DNA from: Roseateles_E cavernae | GTDB taxonomy: Bacteria > Pseudomonadota > Gammaproteobacteria > Burkholderiales > Burkholderiaceae_C | Length of the DNA: 64,000 nt | Assembly: GCF_040187885.1 (NCBI RefSeq) | Contig: NZ_JBDPLH010000014.1 | Coordinates: 1-64,000 of the forward strand | Direction: 5' to 3' | Part shown: positions 1 through 7,472 of the stretch, piece after piece | How positions within the stretch are numbered: the first letter of the stretch is position 1 | How the letters are laid out: every line of letters begins with the position of its first letter | Notes under the pieces: generated by a model | Databases searched by the model: none | Seen by the model: the letters and a program-made list of their open reading frames with translations, nothing else | Told to the model about the DNA's origin: nothing | Program-made: the position numbers and the translations under genes

Positions 1-1
1 C

Positions 2-94
2 TATGTGATGGAGTCCGGCGAGATCACCATGACCGGCGAGGGCAAAACCTTGCTCAATGATCCCAAGGTCCGCGCCGCCTACCTGGGCGAGTGA
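2..94 (+). CDS. livF: Branched-chain amino-acid ABC transporter ATPase, C-terminal tail (partial)
   Basis: Only the last 30 codons are in the window; the gene begins before base 1. The tail reads YVMESGEITMTGEGKTLLND and ends AAYLGE before TGA. This matches the usual C-terminus of LivF-type ATPases, where a 'VMESG.I...G....LL.DP.V..AYLG' pattern follows the H-loop. LivF is one of two cytoplasmic ATPases that power LivHM permeases for leucine, isoleucine, valine or related substrates. The gene converges on the Bug-family gene, with a bidirectional terminator between. Subfamily rests on 30 residues only, so a related HAAT-family transporter is possible. Confidence 0.8.
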   Translation, partial: YVMESGEITMTGEGKTLLNDPKVRAAYLGE

Positions 95-113
95 GCCGGC
101 GAGCGAGCCCATG

Positions 114-138
114 AAAAAAGGCGGCCGAGGCCGCCTTT
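114..138. terminator. Bidirectional rho-independent terminator
   Basis: A perfect 7-base stem (GGCGGCC at 120-126, GGCCGCC at 129-135) has a run of six A on the left and TTT on the right. It sits between two convergent genes, so it can end transcripts from both strands. The A-run gives the better U-tract on the minus strand, ending the Bug-family transcript. Confidence 0.75.
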
Positions 139-142
139 GCGC

Positions 143-1165
143 TTAGTCCAGTTTCGCGCCGGAGTCCTTGACGACCTTGCCGTACTTGGCCAGCTCGGTC
201 TTGACGAAGGCGCCGAACTGCTCGGGCGTGCTCGGTGCCGGCTCGGCCATCAGCGTGGCCATGCGGCTCTTGAGCTCGGGCGAGTTCAGGGCTTCGACGA
301 AGGCGGCGTTGAGCTTGGCCGTGACATCGGCCGGCAGCTTGGCCGGGCCGAACAGGCCGAACCAGGTGTTGATGTCGAACTTGCTCAGGCCCAGCGCGGC
401 CGGGCTTTCGGCAATCGTCGCCAGCTCGGGCTGGGCCGAGGTGCGCTTGGCCGTGGTCACCGCCAGGGCCTTGAGCTTGCCCGACTTGATATTGGCCGAG
501 GCGCTGGCCAGATTGTCGAAGTTCAGATCCACCTGACCCGACACCAGGGCCAGCTGGGCCGGGTTGCCGCCGGAGTAGGGGATGTGGGTCATGAAGATGC
601 CGGCCTGGGCCTTGAACATCTCGCCGGACAGATGGCCGGCGCTGCCATTGCCGCCCGAGCCGTAGTTCAGCTTGCCGGGATTCTTCTTTGCATAGGCGAC
701 CAGATCGGCGACGCTGTTGATGCCGAGCTTCTGCGCGGCCTCGGCATTCATCACCAGCACATTGGGCACGCGCGCGACCAGGGTGATCGGCGTGAAGTCG
801 CGGATCGGGTCATACGGAATCTTGGCGAACAGCCAGGGGTTGATCGCATGGGTGGCGACCGCGCCCATCACGATGGTGTGGCCGTCCGGCGCGGCCTTGG
901 CCGCCATGTCGGCGCCCAGATTGCCGCCGGCACCGGCCTTGTTCTCGACGACGATGACGCCCAGCTTGTCCTTGGCCCGCTCGGCCAGGCTGCGGGCGAC
1001 GATGTCCAGCGGGCCGCCCGGGGCATAGGGCACGATCAGGCGGATCGGCTTGTTGGCCTGGGCCAGTGCCGGGCCTGCCGACAGCAGGCTGAAAGAAGCG
1101 CCAAGACCCGCCAGCAGTATGCGGCGGGTCTTGGAAGAGAGAGTAAGGCGGGAGGTGGTAGTCAT
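143..1165 (-). CDS. Bug-family tripartite tricarboxylate transporter substrate-binding protein
   Basis: A 340-residue periplasmic solute-binding protein of the TctC/Bug family, which delivers carboxylates or related anions to TctAB permeases and is heavily expanded in Burkholderiales. Residues 1-36 form a signal peptide with twin Arg early, a hydrophobic stretch (ILLAGLGASFSLLSAG) and an ALA-QA cleavage site. The mature N-terminus has the family pattern KPIRLIVPYAPGGPLDIVAR, followed by VVENKAGAGGNLGAD. Length is typical (about 320-330 plus signal). No tctA or tctB lies nearby, as is usual for orphan Bug proteins, so the ligand cannot be predicted. It stands alone: the convergent neighbour is a Liv ATPase and the upstream leucine dehydrogenase gene is 85 bases away on the same strand. 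Confidence 0.9.
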   Translation of the reverse strand: MTTTSRLTLSSKTRRILLAGLGASFSLLSAGPALAQANKPIRLIVPYAPGGPLDIVARSLAERAKDKLGVIVVENKAGAGGNLGADMAAKAAPDGHTIVMGAVATHAINPWLFAKIPYDPIRDFTPITLVARVPNVLVMNAEAAQKLGINSVADLVAYAKKNPGKLNYGSGGNGSAGHLSGEMFKAQAGIFMTHIPYSGGNPAQLALVSGQVDLNFDNLASASANIKSGKLKALAVTTAKRTSAQPELATIAESPAALGLSKFDINTWFGLFGPAKLPADVTAKLNAAFVEALNSPELKSRMATLMAEPAPSTPEQFGAFVKTELAKYGKVVKDSGAKLD

Positions 1166-1250
1166 CCCGCTAGCCTAGCAGCAGCGCTCTCCAGGTAAAC
1201 CCGGATCAGGCGCTAAGCGCACGCCCGCTGCCGCCAGAGTGCGGCAGAGT

Positions 1251-2360
1251 TCACGCCGGGCGGACCAGCTTGGCACGGGCCCAGGCATCGGCCACGCGGG
1301 CGGGCGTCGAGTCCTCGCGCTTGACGCGCTCCAGCAGCTCGGTGACCCGGTCGGCGATTCTGCCGACCTCGGCCATCACGGCCGCTTCCTCGCCCTCGCC
1401 GCGATACTCGCGGGCCACGCTGATGATGCCGCCGGCATTGACCAGGTAGTCGGGCAGATAGGTGATGCCGCGTGCCTGCAGCGCATCGCCATCGGCCGCG
1501 GTGGCGAGCTGGTTGTTGGCGGCGCCGGCGATCAGGCGGGCACGCAAGGTCGGGATCGACTGCGCGTTCAGCGCCGCGCCCAGCGCATTGGGCGCCAGCA
1601 CGTCCGCATCGGCAGCCAGGATGTCCTGCACCGCCAGGGCCTGGGCACCGAAGCGCTCTTGCGCCCGGACCACCTTGGCCGCATCGATATCGGCCACCAG
1701 CAGCTTCGCGCCGGCCTGGTGCAGGAACTCGGCCAGATGCCAGCCCACGGCGCCCAGGCCTTGCAGCGCCACGCGCACGCCTTCCAATGACTCGCGGCCC
1801 AGCACCTGGCGGACGCCGGCGCGGATGGACACGAACACGCCCCAGGCCGTCTTCGGGCTCGGGTCGCCACCGAAGGCGCCTTCGCGCGGGATGCCGCTGA
1901 CGAAGGAGGTCTGGCCCTGCATGCCGCGCATATCGGCGGTGGTGGTGCCGACGTCCTCGGCCGTGATGTAGGCACCGTCCAGTGACTGCACCGCGCGGCC
2001 GAAGGCGGCGAACAGCGCGGCGCGATCGAAGTCGCCGGCCGGCTTGATGATGACGGCCTTGCCGCCGCCGAAGGGCAGGTCGGCCAGCGCGTTCTTCAGG
2101 CTCATGCCCTGCGACAGGCGCAGGGCGTCGTTCAGTGCGGCCAGCTCGCTGTCATAGGTCCAGAGGCGGCAGCCGCCGAAGGCCGGGCCGCGGGCGGTGC
2201 TGTGCACGGCCAGGATGGCTTTCAGCCCGGTCTGCGCATCGGCGGCCAGCAGCACGCGTTCATGCGGGGCTTGCTCGGGCAGGCCGAACAGCGAGGTGGG
2301 GATGGAGGAGGCGCCGGCGTCGGTGGAGAGGGCGCGGGCGATGTCGGTGATGGCGTTCAT
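1251..2360 (-). CDS. Leu/Phe/Val-type (Glu family) amino-acid dehydrogenase
   Basis: A 369-residue NAD-dependent oxidoreductase of the Glu/Leu/Phe/Val dehydrogenase family, which reversibly deaminates an amino acid to its 2-oxo acid. The N-terminal domain carries the substrate and catalytic lysines in the pattern MSLKNALADLPFGGGK: K89 corresponds to the carboxylate-binding Lys and K101 to the catalytic Lys of leucine dehydrogenase. The Rossmann domain has GLGAVG near residue 200, and NAGGI occurs near 310. The length matches leucine and valine dehydrogenases (about 360) rather than the longer hexameric glutamate enzymes. The start is the first ATG of the frame. It lies downstream of the 2OG dioxygenase gene on the same strand, with a 159-base gap, and near a Liv transporter, so a branched-chain substrate is likely but inferred. 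Confidence 0.85.
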   Translation of the reverse strand: MNAITDIARALSTDAGASSIPTSLFGLPEQAPHERVLLAADAQTGLKAILAVHSTARGPAFGGCRLWTYDSELAALNDALRLSQGMSLKNALADLPFGGGKAVIIKPAGDFDRAALFAAFGRAVQSLDGAYITAEDVGTTTADMRGMQGQTSFVSGIPREGAFGGDPSPKTAWGVFVSIRAGVRQVLGRESLEGVRVALQGLGAVGWHLAEFLHQAGAKLLVADIDAAKVVRAQERFGAQALAVQDILAADADVLAPNALGAALNAQSIPTLRARLIAGAANNQLATAADGDALQARGITYLPDYLVNAGGIISVAREYRGEGEEAAVMAEVGRIADRVTELLERVKREDSTPARVADAWARAKLVRPA

Positions 2361-2414
2361 GGATGCACTCGTGATGCGGGGGAGATACGCGTCGGCAGGG
2401 CGCCGACGCGGCGA

Positions 2415-2437
2415 CGGCCAAGCTTGTGGCTTGGCCG
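2415..2437. other. Perfect 9-base inverted repeat upstream of the dehydrogenase gene
   Basis: CGGCCAAGC (2415-2423) and GCTTGGCCG (2429-2437) form a perfect stem around a 5-base loop, between the dioxygenase stop and the dehydrogenase start. No T-run follows on either strand, so it is a poor terminator. It could be an operator dyad or an mRNA hairpin separating the two genes. Confidence 0.4.
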
Positions 2438-2519
2438 GTGCACGAGTGTAGGGGGCTTTGAACGCCGATCGGCTGCCGCCTGGGCATCAGCCCATGCGGC
2501 GGCGGCATGAATCCACGCC

Positions 2520-3245
2520 TCAGGGCCCCTGGAAGCCGCCGGCCCGCAGCGTCACGACCAGGGTGTCGCGCCAGCCGTTCTCTGCCGCCGGCTGGATCGG
2601 CGTGGTCTCGTGGATCACACGCTCGTCGTCCAGCAGCAGCAGGGTCCAGGGCTGGGTCATCGTGAAGCGCTGGCCTTGCGGGCCCTGGGCTTCGAAGACG
2701 CGCGATTCGCCGCCCTTGATCTGCTGGCGCGCGACCAGGAAGACCGCGACCAGATCGACCCCGTCGCGATGCGCACCCTCGGGCGTCGGCCGGCCGATGC
2801 CGCTGGCGGTGTCGATGCGGAACTGATGGGCTTCGATGAACCAGGGCTGGGCGCCTTTCAGACCCGAAGCAATATCGGCCAATCCCAGCATCAGCCGGCC
2901 CCAGGCCGGCAGCGCCACGGCGGCCGGCGCCATCGGCTCGAACCAGCGCTCGATGCCGCCGTGCAGCGCGTTGTAGTCCAGCGGCTGCCAGTGGGCGCGA
3001 TGCGGGGCCTGGGTCAAGGCCGGTCCGTCGGCGACGAAGCAGCTGTGGCGGCGGAAACGGTAGCTGCCGCCATCACGCAGATAGGCGTCCGGCGGCAGGT
3101 CATTCCAGAACGGACTCAGCAGGGCCAGGTCTTGCGCGTCGACGGCCAGGCTGCGCTGCACCGTCGCCGGCGAGATCACGGCATGGCCCAGCTCCTTGAG
3201 CTGAGCCTCGAAACGGTCAGCGGCAACGTAGGGCGGCTCGAACAT
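2520..3245 (-). CDS. 2-oxoglutarate/Fe(II)-dependent dioxygenase family protein
   Basis: A 241-residue protein that looks like the 2OG-Fe(II) oxygenase family containing bacterial L-isoleucine and other free amino-acid hydroxylases. The double-stranded beta-helix iron ligands are visible as EGAHRDGVDLVAV (H159 and D161) and a distal H212 in ERVIHETTP. R226 (WRDTLVVTLR) is placed to bind the 2-oxoglutarate carboxylate. The start ATG overlaps the upstream reductase stop as TGATG, so the two are probably translationally coupled. The reductase could supply electrons or simply share an operon. The substrate cannot be read from sequence; a free aliphatic amino acid is a reasonable guess given the downstream leucine-dehydrogenase-type gene. 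Confidence 0.75.
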   Translation of the reverse strand: MFEPPYVAADRFEAQLKELGHAVISPATVQRSLAVDAQDLALLSPFWNDLPPDAYLRDGGSYRFRRHSCFVADGPALTQAPHRAHWQPLDYNALHGGIERWFEPMAPAAVALPAWGRLMLGLADIASGLKGAQPWFIEAHQFRIDTASGIGRPTPEGAHRDGVDLVAVFLVARQQIKGGESRVFEAQGPQGQRFTMTQPWTLLLLDDERVIHETTPIQPAAENGWRDTLVVTLRAGGFQGP

Positions 3246-4282
3246 CAGTGTTTATCTGCCTCGGAGGTGAAGGAATCGGCGTAGAACTCGTCCGCCGGCA
3301 GGCCGCATTGGGCCACGAAATCGCGCTGCGCGGCATCGACCATCACCGGCGCGCCGCAGGCATAGACCTGGTAGGCCGAGAGGTCCGGCAAATCGCTCAT
3401 CACGACCTGGTGGACGAAGCCGGTGCGGCCGTTCCAGCCGTCCTCAGGGAGAGGCTCGGACAGCACCGGCACGTAGCTCAGATTCGGGATCTCGGCCGCG
3501 GCCCTCAAGGCCCAGTCATGCAGATAAAGATCGGCCTTGCTGCGGCAGCCCCAGTACAGCGTCGTCGGGCGGCTGAATCCGGAAGTACTGCCCAGATGCT
3601 GGATGCGCTCGATGATGGCCTTGATCGGCGCGAAGCCGGTGCCGCTGGCCAGCAGCACCATGGGCTTGTCCGAGTCCTCCCGCAGGAAGAAGCTGCCGAA
3701 CGGGCCTTCCATGCGCAGGATGTCTTTCTCCTTCATCGTGCCGAACACATGGTCGGTGAATTTGCCGCCGGGCATGTGGCGGATGTGCAGTTCAATGAAC
3801 CCCGGTGTGCTGTGCGGGGCATTGGCCATGCTGTAGCTGCGGCGTGCGCCGTCACGCAGGATGAACTCGACGTACTGGCCGGCATGGAACTGGAAGTTCT
3901 GCGTGGCCGGCAGCTGCAGCCGCACGACGGCCACATCGCCGGACGGCCGCTCCAGGCTCTGTACCCGGCTGGGCAGCTTCAGCACCGCGAACTCGCCGGC
4001 GCCGGGCACGGTGCGGGCTTCCAGCACGCAGTCGGTCTGCGGTGTCGCGCAGCAGGTCAGCACCATGCCGGCGGCCTCTTCGGCCTCGCTCAAGGTCTTG
4101 GGCTGGTGCGCGCCATGGATCACGCGGCCTTCCAGCAGCTTGCTCTTGCAGGAGCCGCAGGCACCGTCCTTGCAGCCATAGGGCAGGCCCACGCCCTGGC
4201 GGATCGCGGCGCCCAGCAGGGTTTCGTCGCGCTCGACGGCAAAGACGCGGCCGCTGGGTTGTACGGTGACCTGGAAATTCAT
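3245..4282 (-). CDS. [2Fe-2S]/FAD oxidoreductase (CDP-6-deoxy-delta-3,4-glucoseen reductase-like)
   Basis: A 345-residue electron-transfer protein. Residues 1-90 are a plant-type ferredoxin domain with C37, C42, C45 (GCKDGACGSC) and C77 (LTCC). It is followed by a ferredoxin-reductase-like FAD domain (RSYSMAN) and an NAD(P)H domain (VLLASGTGFAPIKAI, then YACGAPVMV). The architecture matches AscD/CDP-6-deoxy-glucoseen reductases and the reductase components of aromatic oxygenases; Burkholderiales genomes usually annotate it as the former, although no dideoxysugar genes are present here. I chose the ATG at 4282 because the ferredoxin domain begins there; the open frame runs on to about 5038, but that part only shadows the divergent SDR gene. 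It overlaps the dioxygenase gene by one base. Confidence 0.85.
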   Translation of the reverse strand: MNFQVTVQPSGRVFAVERDETLLGAAIRQGVGLPYGCKDGACGSCKSKLLEGRVIHGAHQPKTLSEAEEAAGMVLTCCATPQTDCVLEARTVPGAGEFAVLKLPSRVQSLERPSGDVAVVRLQLPATQNFQFHAGQYVEFILRDGARRSYSMANAPHSTPGFIELHIRHMPGGKFTDHVFGTMKEKDILRMEGPFGSFFLREDSDKPMVLLASGTGFAPIKAIIERIQHLGSTSGFSRPTTLYWGCRSKADLYLHDWALRAAAEIPNLSYVPVLSEPLPEDGWNGRTGFVHQVVMSDLPDLSAYQVYACGAPVMVDAAQRDFVAQCGLPADEFYADSFTSEADKH

Positions 4283-4375
4283 GATGTGCAGTGGGCTCCG
4301 GCAAAAACACGGCCCGCCGCTCGCGTGCGCAGGGCGGGCCTTAAACTCGGGCGCCATTTTGCCTGAGCCCACGCG

Positions 4376-5266
4376 ATGCCTTCTTGCCCCATGCCCGCCG
4401 CCACCCGTCTGCTGATCGTCGGCTGTGGCGATGTCGGCATGCGGGTGCTCAAACTGCTGCAGGGGCGCTGGCCGGTGCTGGCCCTGACTTCCAATCCCGA
4501 GCGCCGTGCCGAGCTGCGTGCCGCCGGCGCCAGGCCCTTGCTGGGCAATCTGGACGAGCCCGCCAGTCTGGGGCGTCTGGCCGGGCTGGCGGACCGGGTC
4601 TTGCATCTGGCACCGCCGCAGCCGCAGGGTCGCGACGATCTGCGCACCGCCGCGCTGCTGCAGGCCTTGGCGCGCGGCCGGCCGCCGGCCTCCCTCGTCT
4701 ACGCCAGCACCAGCGGCGTCTACGGCGACTGCGGCGGCGCGCGCTTTGATGAGAGTCGGCCGGTGGCGCCCGGCACCGACCGGGCGCTGCGCCGCGTGGC
4801 GGCCGAGCGGCGGCTGCGCGTCTTCGGCGCCCAGTTCGGCAGCCACATCAGCCTGCTGCGCGTGCCCGGCATCTATGCGTCTGACCGCGAAGGCGGCCAT
4901 CCGCGCGAGCGGCTGGCGCGCGGCAGCCCGGTGCTGCGGCGCGAGGAGGATGTCTACACCAACCACATCCATGCCGACGACCTGGCGCGCGCCTGCGTGG
5001 CGGCGCTGTTTCGCGGCCTGCCGCAGCGTGCCGTCCATGTCTGCGACAACAGCGAGCTGCTGATGGGGGACTACTTCGATCTGGCGGCCGATCTGTGCGG
5101 CATGGGCAGGCCGCCACGGGTCGCGCGGGCCGAGGCGGCCCGGCTGATGTCGCCTATGCAGCTGAGCTTCATGAGCGAATCACGCCGTCTCATCAACACC
5201 CGTCTGAAGACCGAGCTGCGGCTGAAGCTGCGCTACCCGCAGCCGGCGCAAGGCCTGCTGGCCTAG
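4376..5266 (+). CDS. NAD(P)-dependent epimerase/SDR family protein
   Basis: A 296-residue extended-SDR-like protein. The nucleotide-binding motif is near the N-terminus (LLIVGCGDVGMRVL), with S/YASTSGVYGD at about residues 105-116 in the place of the catalytic Ser/Tyr region. It then has YTNHIHADDLARA, a typical epimerase segment. The first ATG (4376) is used; the ATG at 4391 is equally possible because both precede the Rossmann strand closely. It resembles YeeZ-type 'NAD-dependent epimerase/dehydratase' proteins of unknown substrate. It is divergent from the reductase (93 bases apart) and convergent with the rhomboid gene. Confidence 0.8.
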   Translation: MPSCPMPAATRLLIVGCGDVGMRVLKLLQGRWPVLALTSNPERRAELRAAGARPLLGNLDEPASLGRLAGLADRVLHLAPPQPQGRDDLRTAALLQALARGRPPASLVYASTSGVYGDCGGARFDESRPVAPGTDRALRRVAAERRLRVFGAQFGSHISLLRVPGIYASDREGGHPRERLARGSPVLRREEDVYTNHIHADDLARACVAALFRGLPQRAVHVCDNSELLMGDYFDLAADLCGMGRPPRVARAEAARLMSPMQLSFMSESRRLINTRLKTELRLKLRYPQPAQGLLA

Positions 5267-5282
5267 CGGCGATTGGCGGCGA

Positions 5283-5864
5283 CTAGCGGCGCCGCGCGCC
5301 GCGCCAGTAGCGTATCAGCAGGTAGGCGCCCAGCATGCCGCCCAGATGGGCGAAGTGGGCGATGCCGCTGCCGCCGCCCAGGCCCATCAGCAGCTCCAGC
5401 GCGCCGAAGATCGCGACGAAGTACTTGGCCTTCATGGGGATAGGCGGGAACAGCGGCATGATGATGCGGTCCGGGAACAGCATGCCGAAGCTCAGCAGCA
5501 GGCCGAACAGCGCGCCCGAGGCGCCGACGGTGGGCGACATCGAGCCGATCAGCAGCGTGAAGATCAGCTGGGCCAGCGCGGCAGTCAGGATGCTGGCGGC
5601 CAGCATCTGGATATAGCGCTTGCTGCCCCAGACCCTCTCCAGCTCCGAGCCGAACATCCACAGGCCCAGCATATTGAAGAACAGATGCATCACATCGCCG
5701 TGCAGGAAGGCGTAGGTGACCGGCTGCCAGGGCAGGAAGCGCCCGGTCTGTAGGGGCCACAGCGCGAACAAGACCTCCAGCGACGGCGGCAGCAGCAGGA
5801 AGGCGCAGAACAGGCCCACACAGGCCAGCATGAAGGCTTTGGTAACCGGAGGCAGATGGGGCAT
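5283..5864 (-). CDS. Rhomboid family intramembrane serine protease
   Basis: A 193-residue membrane protein with about six hydrophobic segments. It has the rhomboid signature: the oxyanion-side HGDVMHLFFNM (H60, N64), the catalytic serine in GASGALFG (S116) and the partner histidine in AHFAHLGG (H173). Rhomboids cut transmembrane segments of partner proteins inside the bilayer; no substrate is suggested by the context. Length fits the compact bacterial six-helix form. It is convergent with the SDR gene and is followed upstream by tRNA-Leu on the same strand. Confidence 0.9.
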   Translation of the reverse strand: MPHLPPVTKAFMLACVGLFCAFLLLPPSLEVLFALWPLQTGRFLPWQPVTYAFLHGDVMHLFFNMLGLWMFGSELERVWGSKRYIQMLAASILTAALAQLIFTLLIGSMSPTVGASGALFGLLLSFGMLFPDRIIMPLFPPIPMKAKYFVAIFGALELLMGLGGGSGIAHFAHLGGMLGAYLLIRYWRGARRR

Positions 5865-5990
5865 GGTCGGGCGGGTGTCTCGGAAGTCGCTCTGACATTG
5901 CCGCGACGGGTCGGCGGCAGACGGGCGCTAGAGTGTATTCGCAGCGCAGCCGAGTCCCCGGGACCTCGCCGGCCGCTTGGCGACAGACGC

Positions 5991-6015
5991 AAAAAAGCCC
6001 CGGCTCGCGGGGCTT
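5991..6015 (-). terminator. Rho-independent terminator of the tRNA-Leu transcript
   Basis: Read on the minus strand, a 7-base stem (AAGCCCC with GGGGCTT, plus-strand positions 5995-6001 and 6009-6015) is followed by a run of six T. It lies 27 bases past the tRNA-Leu CCA end and ends that transcript before the rhomboid gene. Confidence 0.85.
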
Positions 6016-6041
6016 GTGCTTCAACGGCGGGCTCTGTGATC

Positions 6042-6126
6042 TGGTGCCCCAAGCCGGACTCGAACCGGCACACCTTGCGGCGGGGGATTTTGAGTCCCCT
6101 GCGTCTACCGATTCCGCCATCGGGGC
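6042..6126 (-). tRNA. tRNA-Leu (anticodon CAA)
   Basis: 85 nt including an encoded CCA. On the minus strand the acceptor starts GCCCCGA and pairs with the end TTGGGGC before ACCA. The anticodon stem GGGGA/TCCCC encloses the loop CTCAAAA, giving anticodon CAA (reads UUG). A long variable arm (class II) and the TTCGAGTCC T-loop are present. It is divergent from cysM, whose start is 96 bases away, and is followed by a strong terminator. Confidence 0.97.
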
Positions 6127-6221
6127 AGATCTCGGAGCTCGCGCTGCTGAAGGCCGCAATTGTGCCACACAAATTGGCCGCCCTCCGGCAACGGCGCTGG
6201 TTGGCTGCCACAATCGCCGCC

Positions 6222-7130
6222 ATGACTAGCAAGCATTACCCCAGCCTTGAAGATGTGATCGGCAACACCCCTCTGGTGCGCTTGCAGCGCCTGGGCGCCG
6301 AGATGGCCGCGCGCGGCAATGTGATCCTGGCCAAGCTGGAGGGCAACAACCCCGCCGGCTCGGTCAAGGACCGGCCTGCCATCAGCATGATCCGGCGCGC
6401 CGAGGAGCGTGGCGACATCAAACCCGGCGACACCCTGATCGAAGCGACCTCGGGCAATACCGGCATCGCGCTGGCGATGGCGGCGGCGATCCGCGGCTAC
6501 CGCATGGTGCTGATCATGCCGGAGGACCTGTCGATCGAGCGCGCCCAGACGATGAAGGCCTTCGGTGCCGAGCTGATCCTGACACCGCGCTCGGGCGGCA
6601 TGGAGTACGCCCGCGATCTGGCCGAGAAGATGCAGGCCGAGGGCAAGGGCCGGGTGCTGGACCAGTTCGCCAACGAGGACAATCCGCGCATCCACTACGA
6701 GACCACCGGCCCGGAGCTGTGGCGCGACACCGGCGGCGAGATCACGCACTTCGTCAGCGCGATGGGCACGACCGGCACCATCACCGGCACCTCGAAATTC
6801 CTGAAGGAACAGAACCCGGCGGTGCGCATCATCGGCGCCCAGCCGGCCGAGGGCTCGCGCATTCCGGGCATACGCAAATGGCCCGAGGCCTATCTGCCCA
6901 AGATCTACAAGCCCTCGGCCGTTGACGAGCTGGTGCTGGTCAGCCAGGCCGATGCCGAGGACATGGCCCGACGCATGGCGCGCGAGGAGGGCCTGTTTGC
7001 CGGCATCTCGGCGGCCGGTGCCTGCTGGGCCGCGCTGCAGCTGGCGCGCACGCTGGAGAACGCCACCATCGTCTTCGTGGTCTGCGACCGCGGCGACCGC
7101 TATCTGTCGACCGGGGTGTTTCCGGCCTGA
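6222..7130 (+). CDS. cysM: Cysteine synthase B (O-acetylserine sulfhydrylase)
   Basis: A 302-residue PLP enzyme that makes cysteine from O-acetylserine and sulfide or thiosulfate. The PLP lysine is K49 in NNPAGSVKDRPA. The phosphate-binding and substrate loop is EATSGNTGIALAMAAA, and the glycine-rich phosphate loop is GTTGTITG. The CysM type is favoured over CysK by length (302) and by the RIPGIRKWPEAYLP segment. The chosen ATG begins TSKHYPSLEDVIGNTPL, the conserved start; the open frame upstream crosses the tRNA gene on the other strand and is not coding. A tusA-like gene follows 49 bases downstream, so a small sulfur-metabolism unit is plausible. Confidence 0.95.
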   Translation: MTSKHYPSLEDVIGNTPLVRLQRLGAEMAARGNVILAKLEGNNPAGSVKDRPAISMIRRAEERGDIKPGDTLIEATSGNTGIALAMAAAIRGYRMVLIMPEDLSIERAQTMKAFGAELILTPRSGGMEYARDLAEKMQAEGKGRVLDQFANEDNPRIHYETTGPELWRDTGGEITHFVSAMGTTGTITGTSKFLKEQNPAVRIIGAQPAEGSRIPGIRKWPEAYLPKIYKPSAVDELVLVSQADAEDMARRMAREEGLFAGISAAGACWAALQLARTLENATIVFVVCDRGDRYLSTGVFPA

Positions 7131-7179
7131 GCCCGCCAAGGCCAGGGCCTAGAATCGGACCTCAAAGGAAGCTATTGCC

Positions 7180-7407
7180 ATGGACGCCCACAAAGAACTC
7201 GACACCCGCGGCCTGAACTGCCCGCTGCCCATTCTGAAGGCCAAGAAGGCCCTGGCCGAGATGGAGAGCGGCCAGCTGCTGAAGGTCGTCGCCACCGACC
7301 CCGGCTCGATGCGCGACTTCCAGGCCTTTGCACGCCAGACCGGCAATGAGCTGGTCGAACAGTCCAGCCAGGCCGATGAATTCATCCATGTGCTGAAACG
7401 CCGCTGA
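7180..7407 (+). CDS. TusA-like sulfurtransferase
   Basis: A 75-residue protein of the TusA/SirA/YedF family. It has the family motif Cys-Pro-x-Pro as NCPLPI (C14), the persulfide-carrying site, in the usual context DTRGLNCPLPILKAKKAL, and GQLLKVVATDPGS follows. TusA relays sulfur for tRNA 2-thiolation or other thiol chemistry. It follows cysM closely on the same strand and ends just before a bidirectional terminator, so the two may be cotranscribed. Whether it is the true TusA of the cell or a YedF-like paralogue cannot be told from this window. Confidence 0.9.
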   Translation: MDAHKELDTRGLNCPLPILKAKKALAEMESGQLLKVVATDPGSMRDFQAFARQTGNELVEQSSQADEFIHVLKRR

Positions 7408-7427
7408 CGCGGGCGCCGCATGAAAGC

Positions 7428-7454
7428 AAAGGGCCACGCTAGCGTGGCCCTTTT
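7428..7454. terminator. Bidirectional terminator between the tusA-like gene and galU
   Basis: A near-perfect palindrome with a stem of about 13 bases (AAAGGGCCACGCT / AGCGTGGCCCTTT) and T-runs on both sides. It separates two convergent genes. Confidence 0.9.
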
Positions 7455-7472
7455 GCCGAGCGAAGCTCGGAC

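Noticed and set aside
4283..5038. N-terminal extension of the [2Fe-2S] reductase
   Set aside because: The extension is antisense to the SDR gene and has no homology; the ferredoxin domain begins at 4282.
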